A stretch of DNA of 64,000 nucleotides, from NCBI GenBank assembly GCA_009780435.1, contig WRAB01000015.1:1-64000 (forward strand). The letters run 5' to 3'. A program made the position numbers and the translations under genes. Below, in pieces: positions 47,066 to 55,828 of this stretch (position 1 is its first letter; the number at the start of each line of letters is the position of its first letter). The stretch comes from Oscillospiraceae bacterium (GTDB lineage Bacteria; Bacillota; Clostridia; Oscillospirales; Oscillospiraceae). The notes beneath the pieces were generated by a model. That model did not search any database. It saw only the letters and a program-made list of their open reading frames with translations, and was not told where the DNA came from.

Positions 47066-47116
47066 CGAAAACGATTTCGACGTTAGCATAATACCATATC
47101 CACACGAGATTGTCAA
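47066..47116 (-). promoter_or_regulatory. Sugar operon promoter with LacI-type operator
   Basis: Minus strand: TTGACA (47116-47111), 17 bases, TATTAT (47093-47088). The near-palindrome CGAAAACGATTTCG (47066-47079) lies just downstream of the -10, covering about +5 to +20, the classic repression position. Confidence 0.85.
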
Positions 47117-47126
47117 TGAATTTTTG

Positions 47127-48140
47127 TTAAAAATGCAATGTCGTGCTCCTTACGAGCAGCTCATGATTTACAAGGATCCTTCTCGGCGCGTACTTTTTTT
47201 CCACCATATTGATCACACATTCCGCCGCCTTTACTCCGATTTTATAGTAGTTTTGGTGTACTGTCGTCAGTCCGCCAAAGGCATACCGGGCAGTAAATAT
47301 GTCATCAAATCCGATGATAGACAGTGGCACCGGCACTTTTATGTTCAACTCTGACGCCGCCGTCAATGCGCCGAAGGCAATGAGGTCGCTCGCGCAGAAG
47401 ATGGCGTCAATTTTCCTGTGCCGTATCAGAAGTTCTTTCGCCCGCTCCAACGCGTCCTGGGCAGAAAAATCTGTATGTACAATATATTCAGGATTGAGTG
47501 GGATTCCGTTGGCCTCCAGCGCCTCTTTATATCCGGAAAATCGCTCCTCACTTACCTTTGCGGTTCTTTTTCCGTTTAATATGGCAATCTCTTTCCGGCC
47601 CGTTTGAAGCAAATACGTGACCGCTTCACAAGAAGCGTCTTTATTGTTGGTCGAGACCAGGCAGATATTTTCGCCTACAATGTCCATATCCATCAGTGCG
47701 CAAGGGATGGGGCTTTGCTTCAGCTCCTCGTAATAGGCGTCATTCATATTCAGTCCCATGACCACAGCCCCGTCCAGATTTTTGTGTCTACACAGCTCCA
47801 AAAATGTCATCTCTTTTTGTCGCAGGGAGTCCGTGGCCAGGAGGATAAATTCGTAGCCTTTTTTGTTACACGTGTTATAAATACTACTTATGAGTTCATA
47901 GATATACCCGCTCTCATCTCTCTGCTTTAGGCTGGACATCAACAGGGCAATGGTTTTTTCGGGAATACCGCCCAGAGAGCGGGCTGACGCATTCGGCACA
48001 TAATTGAGCGCCTTTGCCGCTTTCAACACCTTCTCCTTCGTTGCCTCACTTACATCGGGATACCCGTTTAGTGCTTTGGATACCGTCGTAATGGAGACAT
48101 TTGAGGCCTTTGCCACATCTCGGATCGTTACTCTTTCCAT
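47127..48140 (-). CDS. LacI-family regulator of the GH65/ABC operon
   Basis: A 337-residue repressor: HTH VTIRDVAKASNVSITTVSKA, hinge VPNASARSLGG, and a sugar-binding domain (TIALLMSSLKQRDESGYIYE, MDMDIVGENICLVSTNNKDA, IGFDDIFTARYAFGGLTTV). ATG 48140 is chosen because the HTH begins there and AGAAGGG lies upstream; the longer frame has no HTH-compatible start. Gene order places it directly upstream of the operator-bearing promoter at 47.1 kb, and opposite the ATPase gene at 48.4 kb. I infer that it represses both until the sugar is present. Confidence 0.94.
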   Translation of the reverse strand: MERVTIRDVAKASNVSITTVSKALNGYPDVSEATKEKVLKAAKALNYVPNASARSLGGIPEKTIALLMSSLKQRDESGYIYELISSIYNTCNKKGYEFILLATDSLRQKEMTFLELCRHKNLDGAVVMGLNMNDAYYEELKQSPIPCALMDMDIVGENICLVSTNNKDASCEAVTYLLQTGRKEIAILNGKRTAKVSEERFSGYKEALEANGIPLNPEYIVHTDFSAQDALERAKELLIRHRKIDAIFCASDLIAFGALTAASELNIKVPVPLSIIGFDDIFTARYAFGGLTTVHQNYYKIGVKAAECVINMVEKKYAPRRILVNHELLVRSTTLHF

Positions 48141-48337
48141 GCAAATCACTGCCCTTCTCCATAATGGGAATGTTACACTCAAAAGAGATCGCCCTATGTT
48201 TTTCTCCGCTAAAAGCAGGGGGAAAACACAGAAAACAACCCGCAAAGATAACACTTCCAATGAAATTATATCCCAGCTTGTTTTCGAAAGCAAATCATTT
48301 TTTTCGTTACAAATAGTTACAAACACATTGCAACCGA

Positions 48338-48366
48338 TTGACATGCCGGCAATAATCTGTTATTTT
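48338..48366 (+). promoter_or_regulatory. Promoter of the MsmK-type ATPase gene
   Basis: Perfect TTGACA at 48338-48343, a 17-base spacer and TATTTT at 48361-48366. No clear LacI site is visible between it and the start codon at 48399. Confidence 0.7.
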
Positions 48367-48398
48367 GCAAGATAGAGAATAAAAAGGGGGCTTTTCAC

Positions 48399-49508
48399 AT
48401 GGCAGGAATCACATTAAAGAATATTTACAAAGTATATCCCGGGGACGTGACTGCGGTACATGATTTCAATCTGGAGATCGAAGACAAGGAGTTCATCATC
48501 CTGGTCGGCCCATCGGGTTGCGGAAAATCCACGACACTGCGTATGATCGCGGGGTTGGAGGAAATCACCACGGGTGAACTCTACATCGGAGATCGGCTGG
48601 TCAACGACGTGGCGCCGAAAGATCGGGACATCGCCATGGTGTTTCAGAACTATGCACTCTACCCACACATGTCGGTGTACAAGAACATGGCCTTTGCGCT
48701 GAAATTGCGGAAAGAACCCAAAGATGTTATTGATCGCAAGGTCAAAGAGGCAGCGAAGATTTTGGACATTGAGCACCTCTTACAACGGAAGCCAAAGGCC
48801 CTCTCCGGCGGCCAGCGGCAGCGTGTGGCCCTGGGCCGCGCCATGGTGCGGAATCCGGCGGTCTTCCTCCTGGATGAACCGCTGTCAAACTTAGACGCCA
48901 AACTCCGTACCTCCATGCGCATGGAGATCTCCAAACTCCACAAGCGTCTGGGTACCACCTTCGTCTACGTCACCCACGATCAAGTGGAGGCCATGACCAT
49001 GGGTGATCGCATCGTCGTCATGAAAGACGGTTTCATCCAGCAAGTTGACACACCGCAAAATCTCTACGACAGCCCTTGCAACCTATTCGTAGCCGGCTTC
49101 ATCGGCACACCCCAGATGAACTTCATCGATGCAGTAATAGAGAAGACCGCCAGCGGATTCGCGGCAAAGTTCGGTGATACTCTCATCCCCTTCCTCCCCG
49201 GCAAGATAGCGGATGATGTGATCTCCTCATACGAGGGCAAGGAGATCACCGTGGGCATCCGTCCGGAACATCTCCACGCGGAGGAGGTCTACATGGATCA
49301 GGCCACCACGGCGACTATCGACGTAGATGTGGATCTGGCCGAGCTCATGGGTGCGGAAATCTATCTGTACTGTGTATGGAACGGCGTAAACCTAATCGCA
49401 ACGATCCCGCCCCGGACAAACCCGAGACCGGGCGAGAAGTTTAAGTTGGCGATTGATTGCGCAAAAATACACCTGTTTGATAAAGAGACACAACGGGTTA
49501 TTTCTTAA
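48399..49508 (+). CDS. msmK: Sugar ABC transporter ATPase, MsmK/UgpC type
   Basis: A 369-residue ATPase: Walker A GPSGCGKST (37-45), signature LSGGQRQRVALGRAM, Walker B VFLLDEPLSNLDAK, switch His in VTHDQVEAM, then a C-terminal regulatory TOBE domain (about 240-365). Such ATPases energise several CUT1 sugar importers at once and are often encoded away from their permeases, as here. The gene stands alone on the plus strand between the LacI gene and a terminator, so it could serve the importer at 40.7-43.8 kb and others elsewhere. Confidence 0.95.
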   Translation: MAGITLKNIYKVYPGDVTAVHDFNLEIEDKEFIILVGPSGCGKSTTLRMIAGLEEITTGELYIGDRLVNDVAPKDRDIAMVFQNYALYPHMSVYKNMAFALKLRKEPKDVIDRKVKEAAKILDIEHLLQRKPKALSGGQRQRVALGRAMVRNPAVFLLDEPLSNLDAKLRTSMRMEISKLHKRLGTTFVYVTHDQVEAMTMGDRIVVMKDGFIQQVDTPQNLYDSPCNLFVAGFIGTPQMNFIDAVIEKTASGFAAKFGDTLIPFLPGKIADDVISSYEGKEITVGIRPEHLHAEEVYMDQATTATIDVDVDLAELMGAEIYLYCVWNGVNLIATIPPRTNPRPGEKFKLAIDCAKIHLFDKETQRVIS

Positions 49509-49517
49509 TGCGTAGAT

Positions 49518-49557
49518 AAAAATTCCCCGCGAGGCAGGCCTCGCGGGGAATTTTTTA
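49518..49557. terminator. Terminator between msmK and the SUFU gene
   Basis: AAATTCCCCGCGAGG pairs with CCTCGCGGGGAATTT around a CA/GG loop, followed by T6. Used by both convergent genes. Confidence 0.93.
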
Positions 49558-50304
49558 TTCGCTTGCCGCCTCCAGCACACTGGGGCGCTTGATATCCAGC
49601 ACCAGCATATCTTTTCCCGCAGGGTGTTGCTCAAACTTCTCTAAGAGCACATCGGCATCGTTTTCAAGTTTATAGTTCATTTCATCCGCATAGAGAGGCA
49701 GCATCTGGTAGAAGATCACACGACTGCCGTCCGGCATTTCACATATCTGCGCCTCCGGGCCAAACTGGGCAGGCGGTGCAAGCACGATACAGCAAAGCTC
49801 CGTATTTTCTGCAAAAGATTCTCCGTTGGGGACCGTGTGGCCGTATCCGAGCCATGTATTGTTTTCAATGGGCAGCCGTGCCAAAATCTTGAGCCAACGC
49901 AAGGGCCAATACCAGTTTTCATGATTGGGGTGGTCGGGGTTATTTTCCGAATCCTCGTCATCGCCGCCGATAATCTCCAGATCGGCACGAGGCACCTTCC
50001 AATCCGGCGGCAGACAGATCATCAACTCGGCCCGCTCCAGCTTGTACGGGGCCATCTGTGACGGGATATTCATCCGATGGGCGCCCATGCCCATGGTCAC
50101 CAGGGTGTAGTAATTACGTTCCTCCGTCGGAGGAATGAGAACAATATCCACATGTATGTCAGGGGATATGATCTCGTGAAATACATTGTCAAATGCGCCG
50201 AAGTGTTTTGCTATGTGGGCGGCAATAACGGCCATTTCTTCCTCTGTGTACAGTTCTGGCAAGGGCATCTTCGGCTCTTTTTTCTTTCTGGAAAACCATT
50301 TCAT
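49555..50304 (-). CDS. Suppressor-of-fused (SUFU) domain protein
   Basis: A 249-residue protein with a basic start (MKWFSRKKKEPK) and the SUFU fold: HIAKHFGAFDNVFHEIISPD, VDIVLIPPTEERNYYTLVTM, GMGAHRMN, RAELMICLPPDWKV, WPLRWLKILARLP, HTVPNG and FYQMLPLYADEMNYKL. In bacteria SUFU proteins are known as immunity proteins of polymorphic toxins, though many are orphans. No toxin gene is visible here. The DUF1266 gene lies upstream in the same direction. The start at 50304 is not certain: AAAGGA is about 14 bases away and is buried in a stem; ATG 50379 in the same frame is an alternative. Confidence 0.88.
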   Translation of the reverse strand: MKWFSRKKKEPKMPLPELYTEEEMAVIAAHIAKHFGAFDNVFHEIISPDIHVDIVLIPPTEERNYYTLVTMGMGAHRMNIPSQMAPYKLERAELMICLPPDWKVPRADLEIIGGDDEDSENNPDHPNHENWYWPLRWLKILARLPIENNTWLGYGHTVPNGESFAENTELCCIVLAPPAQFGPEAQICEMPDGSRVIFYQMLPLYADEMNYKLENDADVLLEKFEQHPAGKDMLVLDIKRPSVLEAASE

Positions 50305-50307
50305 CAG

Positions 50308-50415
50308 AAAAAGTCCATTCCTTTCATTAACGTCTTTGGCACAAAAAGACCACGAAAAAGGAATGGACTTTTTGTGCATCAATTGTGGTTCCCCGTAGGG
50401 GGAACAATTGGCACA
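50308..50415 (-). promoter_or_regulatory. Leader RNA of the SUFU gene with three mutually exclusive helices
   Basis: On the minus strand three helices compete. P1: TGTGC with GCACA (50415-50411 and 50377-50373), enclosing CAATTG and GTTCCCC/GGGGAAC pairs. P2: GCACAAAAAG (50377-50368) with CTTTTTGTGC (50348-50339). P3: AAAAAGTCCATTCCTTT (50373-50357) with AAAGGAATGGACTTTTT (50324-50308), a perfect 17-bp stem that buries the ribosome-site candidate AAAGGA. The layout is that of a translational switch. Confidence 0.55.
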
Positions 50416-50456
50416 TCACAAAGGGTTTAGCGCGAATTTTGACGCTAATCCCCCTC

Positions 50457-51251
50457 CTAGTAAAATAACGCCTGCCGAAACGGGCTGTTTTCATTGTGCA
50501 ACAAATACCGCAGTGTGGCGTATATATCTGTGGAGTTGTTACCATATCCTATGGCACGGCCAATGACGTATCCCGCCAGATATTCCCGCCAATTTCGATA
50601 GACACGGATTGCGTTGTCAGCGGCGGACCGCATGAATTCCCAAGTCTCGCCCTCTTCTAAATAGCCCGCTTTTGTGCCGTAGCGGACAATCAACCCCACC
50701 CGCCCATAGTCCCACGCAGCGGTGGAGCTGACCCAGGATAGTTCCGTCTCGCTATAGCCCAAATCGGTCAGAACCTCTCCGGCGATCTGATAGCTATCCA
50801 ACCCCGAAATGATTCTCGGCACCGGGACATTCCACAGTCCAAACTCCTCTATCTGCTGGTCGGTTAAGCCCACTAGGTACTCTAACGCTTCTTTTTGAGA
50901 GACCAGATGGAGCCGCTTCCTCAATATGAGATTTTGATAGATGGGATCAGCCACAGGCGTATGCCCTGCCGCAATGGATAAATATTCGACCGCGTGTAAT
51001 GCCGCTTCCCGGTTGGTAATCCCCCACCATTCGTCCAATACCTTTACAGCCGTTTGTCGATCCGCTTTCACCTGAAATGTTCTGCATGACTCTAAGTTCC
51101 TGGTAAGCAATACCGCCCCAAAAGTTAGTAGCCTCTGTCGCTCCTGCGAAACGGGACTATCTGCTTCCAGTTGGCGTATTTTATTAGATTGCAGCACTGA
51201 AGTAATTCGTTTCATTGCAATTCTGTCAATCAGACCATAGTATTTCGACAC
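50457..51251 (-). CDS. DUF1266 protein
   Basis: A protein of about 264 residues, mostly helical. The C-terminal half carries the DUF1266 pattern: AAWDYGRVGLIVRYGTKAGY, EETWEFM-like EGETWEFMRSAAD, and NWREYLAGYVIGRAIGYG. The N-terminal half has a helical repeat region with LDEWWGITNREAALHAVEYL. I choose GTG 51251, which is 9 bases behind GAGG; a GTG at 51266 lacks one. DUF1266 proteins have no established activity and often occur near polymorphic-toxin immunity genes. Here it lies 150 bases upstream of a SUFU gene in the same direction. Confidence 0.85.
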   Translation of the reverse strand: MSKYYGLIDRIAMKRITSVLQSNKIRQLEADSPVSQERQRLLTFGAVLLTRNLESCRTFQVKADRQTAVKVLDEWWGITNREAALHAVEYLSIAAGHTPVADPIYQNLILRKRLHLVSQKEALEYLVGLTDQQIEEFGLWNVPVPRIISGLDSYQIAGEVLTDLGYSETELSWVSSTAAWDYGRVGLIVRYGTKAGYLEEGETWEFMRSAADNAIRVYRNWREYLAGYVIGRAIGYGNNSTDIYATLRYLLHNENSPFRQALFY

Positions 51252-51324
51252 AACAACACACCTCACTTCACATATGTAAATTTACCATAGTCTCCATCAT
51301 TTGTCCAACCGAAATAGGAAACAA

Positions 51325-51351
51325 CGGCTCCGGCGCAATGCGCCGGAGCCG
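51325..51351 (-). terminator. Terminator of the DUF3798 ABC operon
   Basis: A perfect 13-bp palindrome stem, CGGCTCCGGCGCA with its complement, one central base. It lies between the last permease gene and the DUF1266 start. Confidence 0.8.
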
Positions 51352-51370
51352 CTCAATTTGTATTTTGCAA

Positions 51371-52951
51371 TTAACTTTCTTGTGCGCCTCCCCCTGTATC
51401 AGGGGCAGGATCGCCTATTTGGGCAGCACTTGATGCCGTTTTAATCCGTGACCACGCATATAGGGCCAGAGAGATGGCCACGACGCCATAGGTGATGAAG
51501 AGCCGGAAAAATTCGCCGTGCTGGGAATCTCCCATCAACTGCGCACCCACGTTTGGCGCGAGGAAGATCAGCGTATGGAACAGCACCACGCCCAGAAGCG
51601 CATTTTTGATGCCGGCGGACTGCACCGACGCACCGCCGACCAGAAGTGCGGCGACGGTGTAGAGCCCCACCGCCGGATGGGCGCCGTACATGGCCATAGT
51701 CCCCATGTTCTGGAGGAAGATGAGCTGCCCCCAGCAGGCCAGGGTCGTGGACATGATAATGGCGATAATCCGCACCCGGTTTACATTGATCCCGGCAGAG
51801 GTCGCCACAGCCCGATCCTGCCCGACTGTGCGCATATTTTGCCCCAGTCTGGTATTCAAGAACCAACGGATAAAGAAGCACGTCCCTATGATCAGCAAAA
51901 ACGTGAGCACCGGCAGACGCACGTGCATGAAGGCGGTATAGACCGCCGGGTGCCAGGTGATCCCGTAGACCAGAGCGGCGGCCGCAAGGTAGAGGATGGG
52001 GCGCAGGGGAACGCCCTCTTTCTTCTGGAGCGCTTTTTCCTGAATGATGCGCCACAACGAGATTGCCGCAACGAGGAACGCCGTCCATTCTACTGCATAG
52101 ATCAAACGCAGACGATCCGCCAGGAGAAACTCCTCAACTGCCGGGAAAATATGGCTCGCCCCCCAGAGGATTGCAACGGGAACGAATACCTTGGCAATCT
52201 TCAGGAGACCTAGAGCCTTCTTTGTCACAAAGCGATAGATAAGCATCACTGCCGAAACCGCACTCACAACGTAAAATGCAGCGTCTACAATCCGGAGCAT
52301 GGATACGTTGTCGACTGCCCCTGCGATGTTGCCCTGCAAGTTGATATTGACCATGACACCGACGCCCGTTGGCAGAATCAAGTTGAGTGCGGCGTCGGGG
52401 AAGAGTCTTGCCATCATATCGACGGTGAACAGGCCGCCCATAACAAAGAGGAAGAAGAACTGGTACAGGCCGTCGGAGAAGAATCCCGCCACAAGGCCGC
52501 CGATCATCTCCGTACCCTTCATTTTATTGAACAGCTTGCCCACCAGAAATCCGAAGAGAATTGCCAGAGGTGTGGCGACGGCAAAGGCGATTAGAAATCC
52601 GATGAAGCCTATTCCGGCAAAGTCGGCCATAAATCCAAGAAGTCTTCCTTCGCCAAAGAGTGTTTCGATATACTGGAAAAAGAAAACTGCAATAAATATC
52701 CCGGCCTGGGCGGCAATGGCGCCGACGACAATGCCGAAGTTGAGCCCCAATCCCGCAATGACAGGGATTAAGAGCGACAGAACCAGTAGGGTACTCCGCC
52801 CCATCCGCATAAATATCTCTTCCAGAATAAACGTGGGTGAGAACGTGGTGATATAGAGCGCAATGATACACAGAATCACAAACAGCACCGTCACACAGTT
52901 TTTGATGAAAAAGTTACTCACTCGATACATATCAATCCCATTCTGTCTCAT
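51371..52951 (-). CDS. ABC transporter permease (ribose/nucleoside type), second subunit
   Basis: A 526-residue permease of the BPD_transp_2 class with roughly ten helices. Typical parts: FMRMGRSTLLVLSLLIPVIAG, LNFGIVVGAIAAQAG, the cytoplasmic KMKGTEMIGGLVAGFFSDGL, LNTRLGQNMRTVGQDRAVA (the EAA-like docking loop of this class, with ATSAGINVNRVRI) and LLVGGASVQSAGIKNALLG. It is about 200 residues longer than ribose-type permeases because of a middle insertion (about 230-320). Start overlaps the first permease gene by 4 bases (ATGA). Confidence 0.92.
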   Translation of the reverse strand: MRQNGIDMYRVSNFFIKNCVTVLFVILCIIALYITTFSPTFILEEIFMRMGRSTLLVLSLLIPVIAGLGLNFGIVVGAIAAQAGIFIAVFFFQYIETLFGEGRLLGFMADFAGIGFIGFLIAFAVATPLAILFGFLVGKLFNKMKGTEMIGGLVAGFFSDGLYQFFFLFVMGGLFTVDMMARLFPDAALNLILPTGVGVMVNINLQGNIAGAVDNVSMLRIVDAAFYVVSAVSAVMLIYRFVTKKALGLLKIAKVFVPVAILWGASHIFPAVEEFLLADRLRLIYAVEWTAFLVAAISLWRIIQEKALQKKEGVPLRPILYLAAAALVYGITWHPAVYTAFMHVRLPVLTFLLIIGTCFFIRWFLNTRLGQNMRTVGQDRAVATSAGINVNRVRIIAIIMSTTLACWGQLIFLQNMGTMAMYGAHPAVGLYTVAALLVGGASVQSAGIKNALLGVVLFHTLIFLAPNVGAQLMGDSQHGEFFRLFITYGVVAISLALYAWSRIKTASSAAQIGDPAPDTGGGAQES

Positions 52952-54150
52952 CGTGCCACCTCCTTTGCTTTTGTGAGCGCATAGAGGATGATCCCGTTTG
53001 AGATGATAATCCGCGCGATTTCAGAGAGATTGCCCTCCGGCACCAACTGGTTGGCCACCGCAGGCCCCGTAACCAGGATGCCTTGGAACAGGAATGCACC
53101 TAAGAGCACATTGAAAATCCACGCCCTGTTAATACTGGCCCCGCCGATCAGGATGGCGGCCACAGTGGTAAAGCCCATAAACAGCGGTGCGCTGTACATC
53201 TGCAAAAAACCAAAGCTCTGGGCATAGATAATAATACCCACAGCGCCTAACATGGTGGAGATTGTCGTACCCAATATCCGCATCCGGTTCACGTTGATCC
53301 CGGCGGCTTTGGCAAAGCTGGGATTGGCCCCCGCCGCACTCATCATCATACCGGAACGGCTCCGCATAAAGAGCCAGATGATTACACAGAACAGGAAGAA
53401 CACCAGCAACAGCCCCGTAGGAATAATCAACCCCCCAATAGAGACCGCCCACAAATGATTGAACACCCGGGAGAAGTCGTCAACCAAACTGATCTGCACC
53501 CGGAGTCCGGCGCCCGCAATGGGCCAGATAGAGGTTCCCGCCCGGAAGGGCAGAACCAACCACATGATGTTAAAGAATGCCACCACAGAGAATCCTACAT
53601 AGGTGGAGATCATCATCTCACTGCCCTTGACCCGGTTGAGGAGCATTCCATAGAGAATCCCAAAGATGGCCGCAAAGAACAACCCGATAATCATAGCCAC
53701 GATGATCTGGACGACCACATCTGCGCCGGGCAACTGCCCCACGTAATTGAAGAACCCACCGCCGACAATCTCATAATAATCGGCCAGATAGTCGCCATAC
53801 GCCGCTCCATTGGTAGCAACAGCGTCTGCCGCTTGTCCCACTTCCCTGTCACCGGAGCCAAGCCCTAGAAAGGCCCCGGCGGCACGCAATTCAATACTGA
53901 TCAAAGCGCCCAACAGCCCGCCAATGATCCCAATGGAGACCCCAAAGTTCGGCCCGATGCCGGACTGAATGCTGGGTACCATGGCCAAAACCAGAATCCC
54001 GTGCATCCCCCAGCGGATAAATACGTCCGTCAGCATCCGGGGGACACTCATCCCGTACACGCCTGACAGCACGAGGAGGAGCAGGAAAAATCCGAGAATA
54101 ATAGATCGGGCCAGACCGAAGTCTTTTGCCGCTCTTGTAATTCGCTCCAT
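52948..54150 (-). CDS. ABC transporter permease (ribose/nucleoside type), first subunit
   Basis: A 400-residue permease of the same class: MLTDVFIRWGMHGILVLAMV, SGIGPNFGVSIGIIGGLLGA, VKGSEMMISTYVGFS, the docking loop MSAAGANPSFAKAAGINVNR and ILIGGASINRAW. An acidic extracellular insertion (DREVGQAADAVATNGAAYGD, about 100-120) is unusual. It starts directly after the ATPase stop codon and overlaps the next permease by 4 bases. Both permeases form the membrane channel of the DUF3798 importer. Confidence 0.93.
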   Translation of the reverse strand: MERITRAAKDFGLARSIILGFFLLLLVLSGVYGMSVPRMLTDVFIRWGMHGILVLAMVPSIQSGIGPNFGVSIGIIGGLLGALISIELRAAGAFLGLGSGDREVGQAADAVATNGAAYGDYLADYYEIVGGGFFNYVGQLPGADVVVQIIVAMIIGLFFAAIFGILYGMLLNRVKGSEMMISTYVGFSVVAFFNIMWLVLPFRAGTSIWPIAGAGLRVQISLVDDFSRVFNHLWAVSIGGLIIPTGLLLVFFLFCVIIWLFMRSRSGMMMSAAGANPSFAKAAGINVNRMRILGTTISTMLGAVGIIIYAQSFGFLQMYSAPLFMGFTTVAAILIGGASINRAWIFNVLLGAFLFQGILVTGPAVANQLVPEGNLSEIARIIISNGIILYALTKAKEVAR

Positions 54151-55737
54151 CTAGCTCACCTCCCTGTCGCCGAGTTCGCTCATGGCAAGTCCGAATTCCA
54201 CGTCCGGTGCATCGGGTGCTAAAATCCGGGAAACTTGTCCTTCGGTCACGATGGCGATTCGATCACAAATACTGCGGAGTTCGGCCAGCTCACTGCTGAT
54301 CATAATAATAGTGAGCCCTTCTTCGTCCCGCAGTTGGGATAGATATTCCATAATCAGCTTCTTTGCGCCGATGTCAATCCCCCGGGTGGGTTCAGAGACC
54401 ACCAGAAGCCGTGGTTTCAGGGTCAACGCCGCGGCCAGACACACCTTTTGCTGATTGCCGCCGGACAGACTGCCCACCCGCTGTCCGCCGCCAACGCAAC
54501 GGATATCCAGGAGTTGAATCATCTCCGCCGCATGTTCCCGTACGGCTTTCGCATTCATAAGCCCTGCGTTGAGAAATTGTCGTCGCACAGTCATGGTGTT
54601 GAATATGATATTGTGGGCGATGCTGTCTGTCAGAAGCAACCCGACCCCACGCCGATCCTCCGATACGAAGGCGACGCCCTTACTAAGGGCATCGCCCAGT
54701 TTTGCAAACTGGAGGGGTTCGCCAAACACTTCCACTTCGCCCTGGGCCGGGAACATGCCCATCATGCCGTTGGGAATGCCGACTTTGCCCTGACCGGCAA
54801 GGCCGCCGATTCCAAAAATCTCACCTTTCCGGATGTCTAAGTCAACGCCACGTACTGTCTCGCCTGGCATATTCACATATAAATCCCGGATTTTTACGGC
54901 AATTTCAGCGTCTTCTCCGGGCGCAAAATTTTCTTCTTTGTCATCCACCAGCTTTTCAATGCGCCGCCCCACCATGAGTTGGGCGATCTCCACCACATCG
55001 GTGTCGGCGATTGGTTTTTCGGTCACGACCTCCCCGTCACGCAGAACTGTCATCCGGTCGGCGACCTCCATGACCTCGGACAGGCGGTGGGTGATGAAAA
55101 TAACTGCGATCCCTTTTGCCGCAATTGTTTTCATAACGGCCAGCAGTTGATCCGCCTCACTCTCCGTCAAAACGGCGGTGGGCTCGTCAAATACCAGCAG
55201 TTTGATGTTCTCTTTATCAATTTCCCGTGCGATCTCCACAAATTGCATATAACCCACGGGAAGGCCCGCCACCCGTGCATATTCGGCGATGTCCATGCCG
55301 ATGGTGTCCAGCGCACGGCGGGCGTCTGCGTTCATCTTGCCCCGGTTTAAGGTCTCCAGACTTTTTCCAACTACACGGCTGGCCAGATTGGGGAGGGTAT
55401 CCTCCCTACCTACCTTGATATTCTCGGCAATAGTAAAGCCAGGAATGAGCATAAATTCCTGATGCACCATCCCGATCCCTGCGGCCATGGCGTCGGCGGG
55501 TGATTGGAAATGAACCTCTTCCCCATCGACTTTCACGCTGCCCTCAAATCCGCCTGTCTCACGGATCACCGACATGCCGAACAGGATGTTCATCAGCGTC
55601 GATTTCCCTGCGCCGTTTTCGCCGACCAGGGCGTAAATCTCCCCCGGCTTCACGGACAGGGACACGTCTTTGAGCACCACGTTGCCGCTATAGTCTTTCG
55701 TTATGCCGTCTAATTCCAGCACTCGTTTCGCTTCCAC
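54151..55737 (-). CDS. ABC importer ATPase with two nucleotide-binding domains
   Basis: A 528-residue fusion of two ATPase domains, as in RbsA/YufO-type importers. First domain: Walker A GENGAGKSTLM, LPVGYMQFVEIAREI in place of LSGGQ, Walker B LLVFDEPTAVLTE. Second domain: degenerate Walker A GGLAGQGKVGIPNG, signature LSGGNQQKVCLAAAL, Walker B LLVVSEPTRGIDIGA (Ser in place of the usual Asp after VV). One consensus ATP site and one altered site are normal for this group. Start GTG 55737 follows GGAGGAAG; the ATG 11 codons earlier lacks one. Confidence 0.92.
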   Translation of the reverse strand: MEAKRVLELDGITKDYSGNVVLKDVSLSVKPGEIYALVGENGAGKSTLMNILFGMSVIRETGGFEGSVKVDGEEVHFQSPADAMAAGIGMVHQEFMLIPGFTIAENIKVGREDTLPNLASRVVGKSLETLNRGKMNADARRALDTIGMDIAEYARVAGLPVGYMQFVEIAREIDKENIKLLVFDEPTAVLTESEADQLLAVMKTIAAKGIAVIFITHRLSEVMEVADRMTVLRDGEVVTEKPIADTDVVEIAQLMVGRRIEKLVDDKEENFAPGEDAEIAVKIRDLYVNMPGETVRGVDLDIRKGEIFGIGGLAGQGKVGIPNGMMGMFPAQGEVEVFGEPLQFAKLGDALSKGVAFVSEDRRGVGLLLTDSIAHNIIFNTMTVRRQFLNAGLMNAKAVREHAAEMIQLLDIRCVGGGQRVGSLSGGNQQKVCLAAALTLKPRLLVVSEPTRGIDIGAKKLIMEYLSQLRDEEGLTIIMISSELAELRSICDRIAIVTEGQVSRILAPDAPDVEFGLAMSELGDREVS

Positions 55738-55771
55738 AAACTTCTTCCTCCATCCCACTAAAAACGCCATG

Positions 55772-55801
55772 AAACTGCCGGGGAATTGACCCGGCAGTTT
55801 C
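55772..55801 (-). terminator. Hairpin between binding-protein and ATPase genes
   Basis: AAACTGCCGGG (55772-55782) pairs with CCCGGCAGTTT (55790-55800). No T tract follows in the minus direction, so it probably adjusts the ratio of binding protein to transporter. Confidence 0.75.
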
Positions 55802-55828
55802 TGGCAGTATGTATTACAAGAATAAGGC

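Noticed and set aside
51441-52088. Alternative frame inside the second permease of the DUF3798 importer
   Set aside because: Shadow of the permease in another frame, without membrane pattern or ribosome site.
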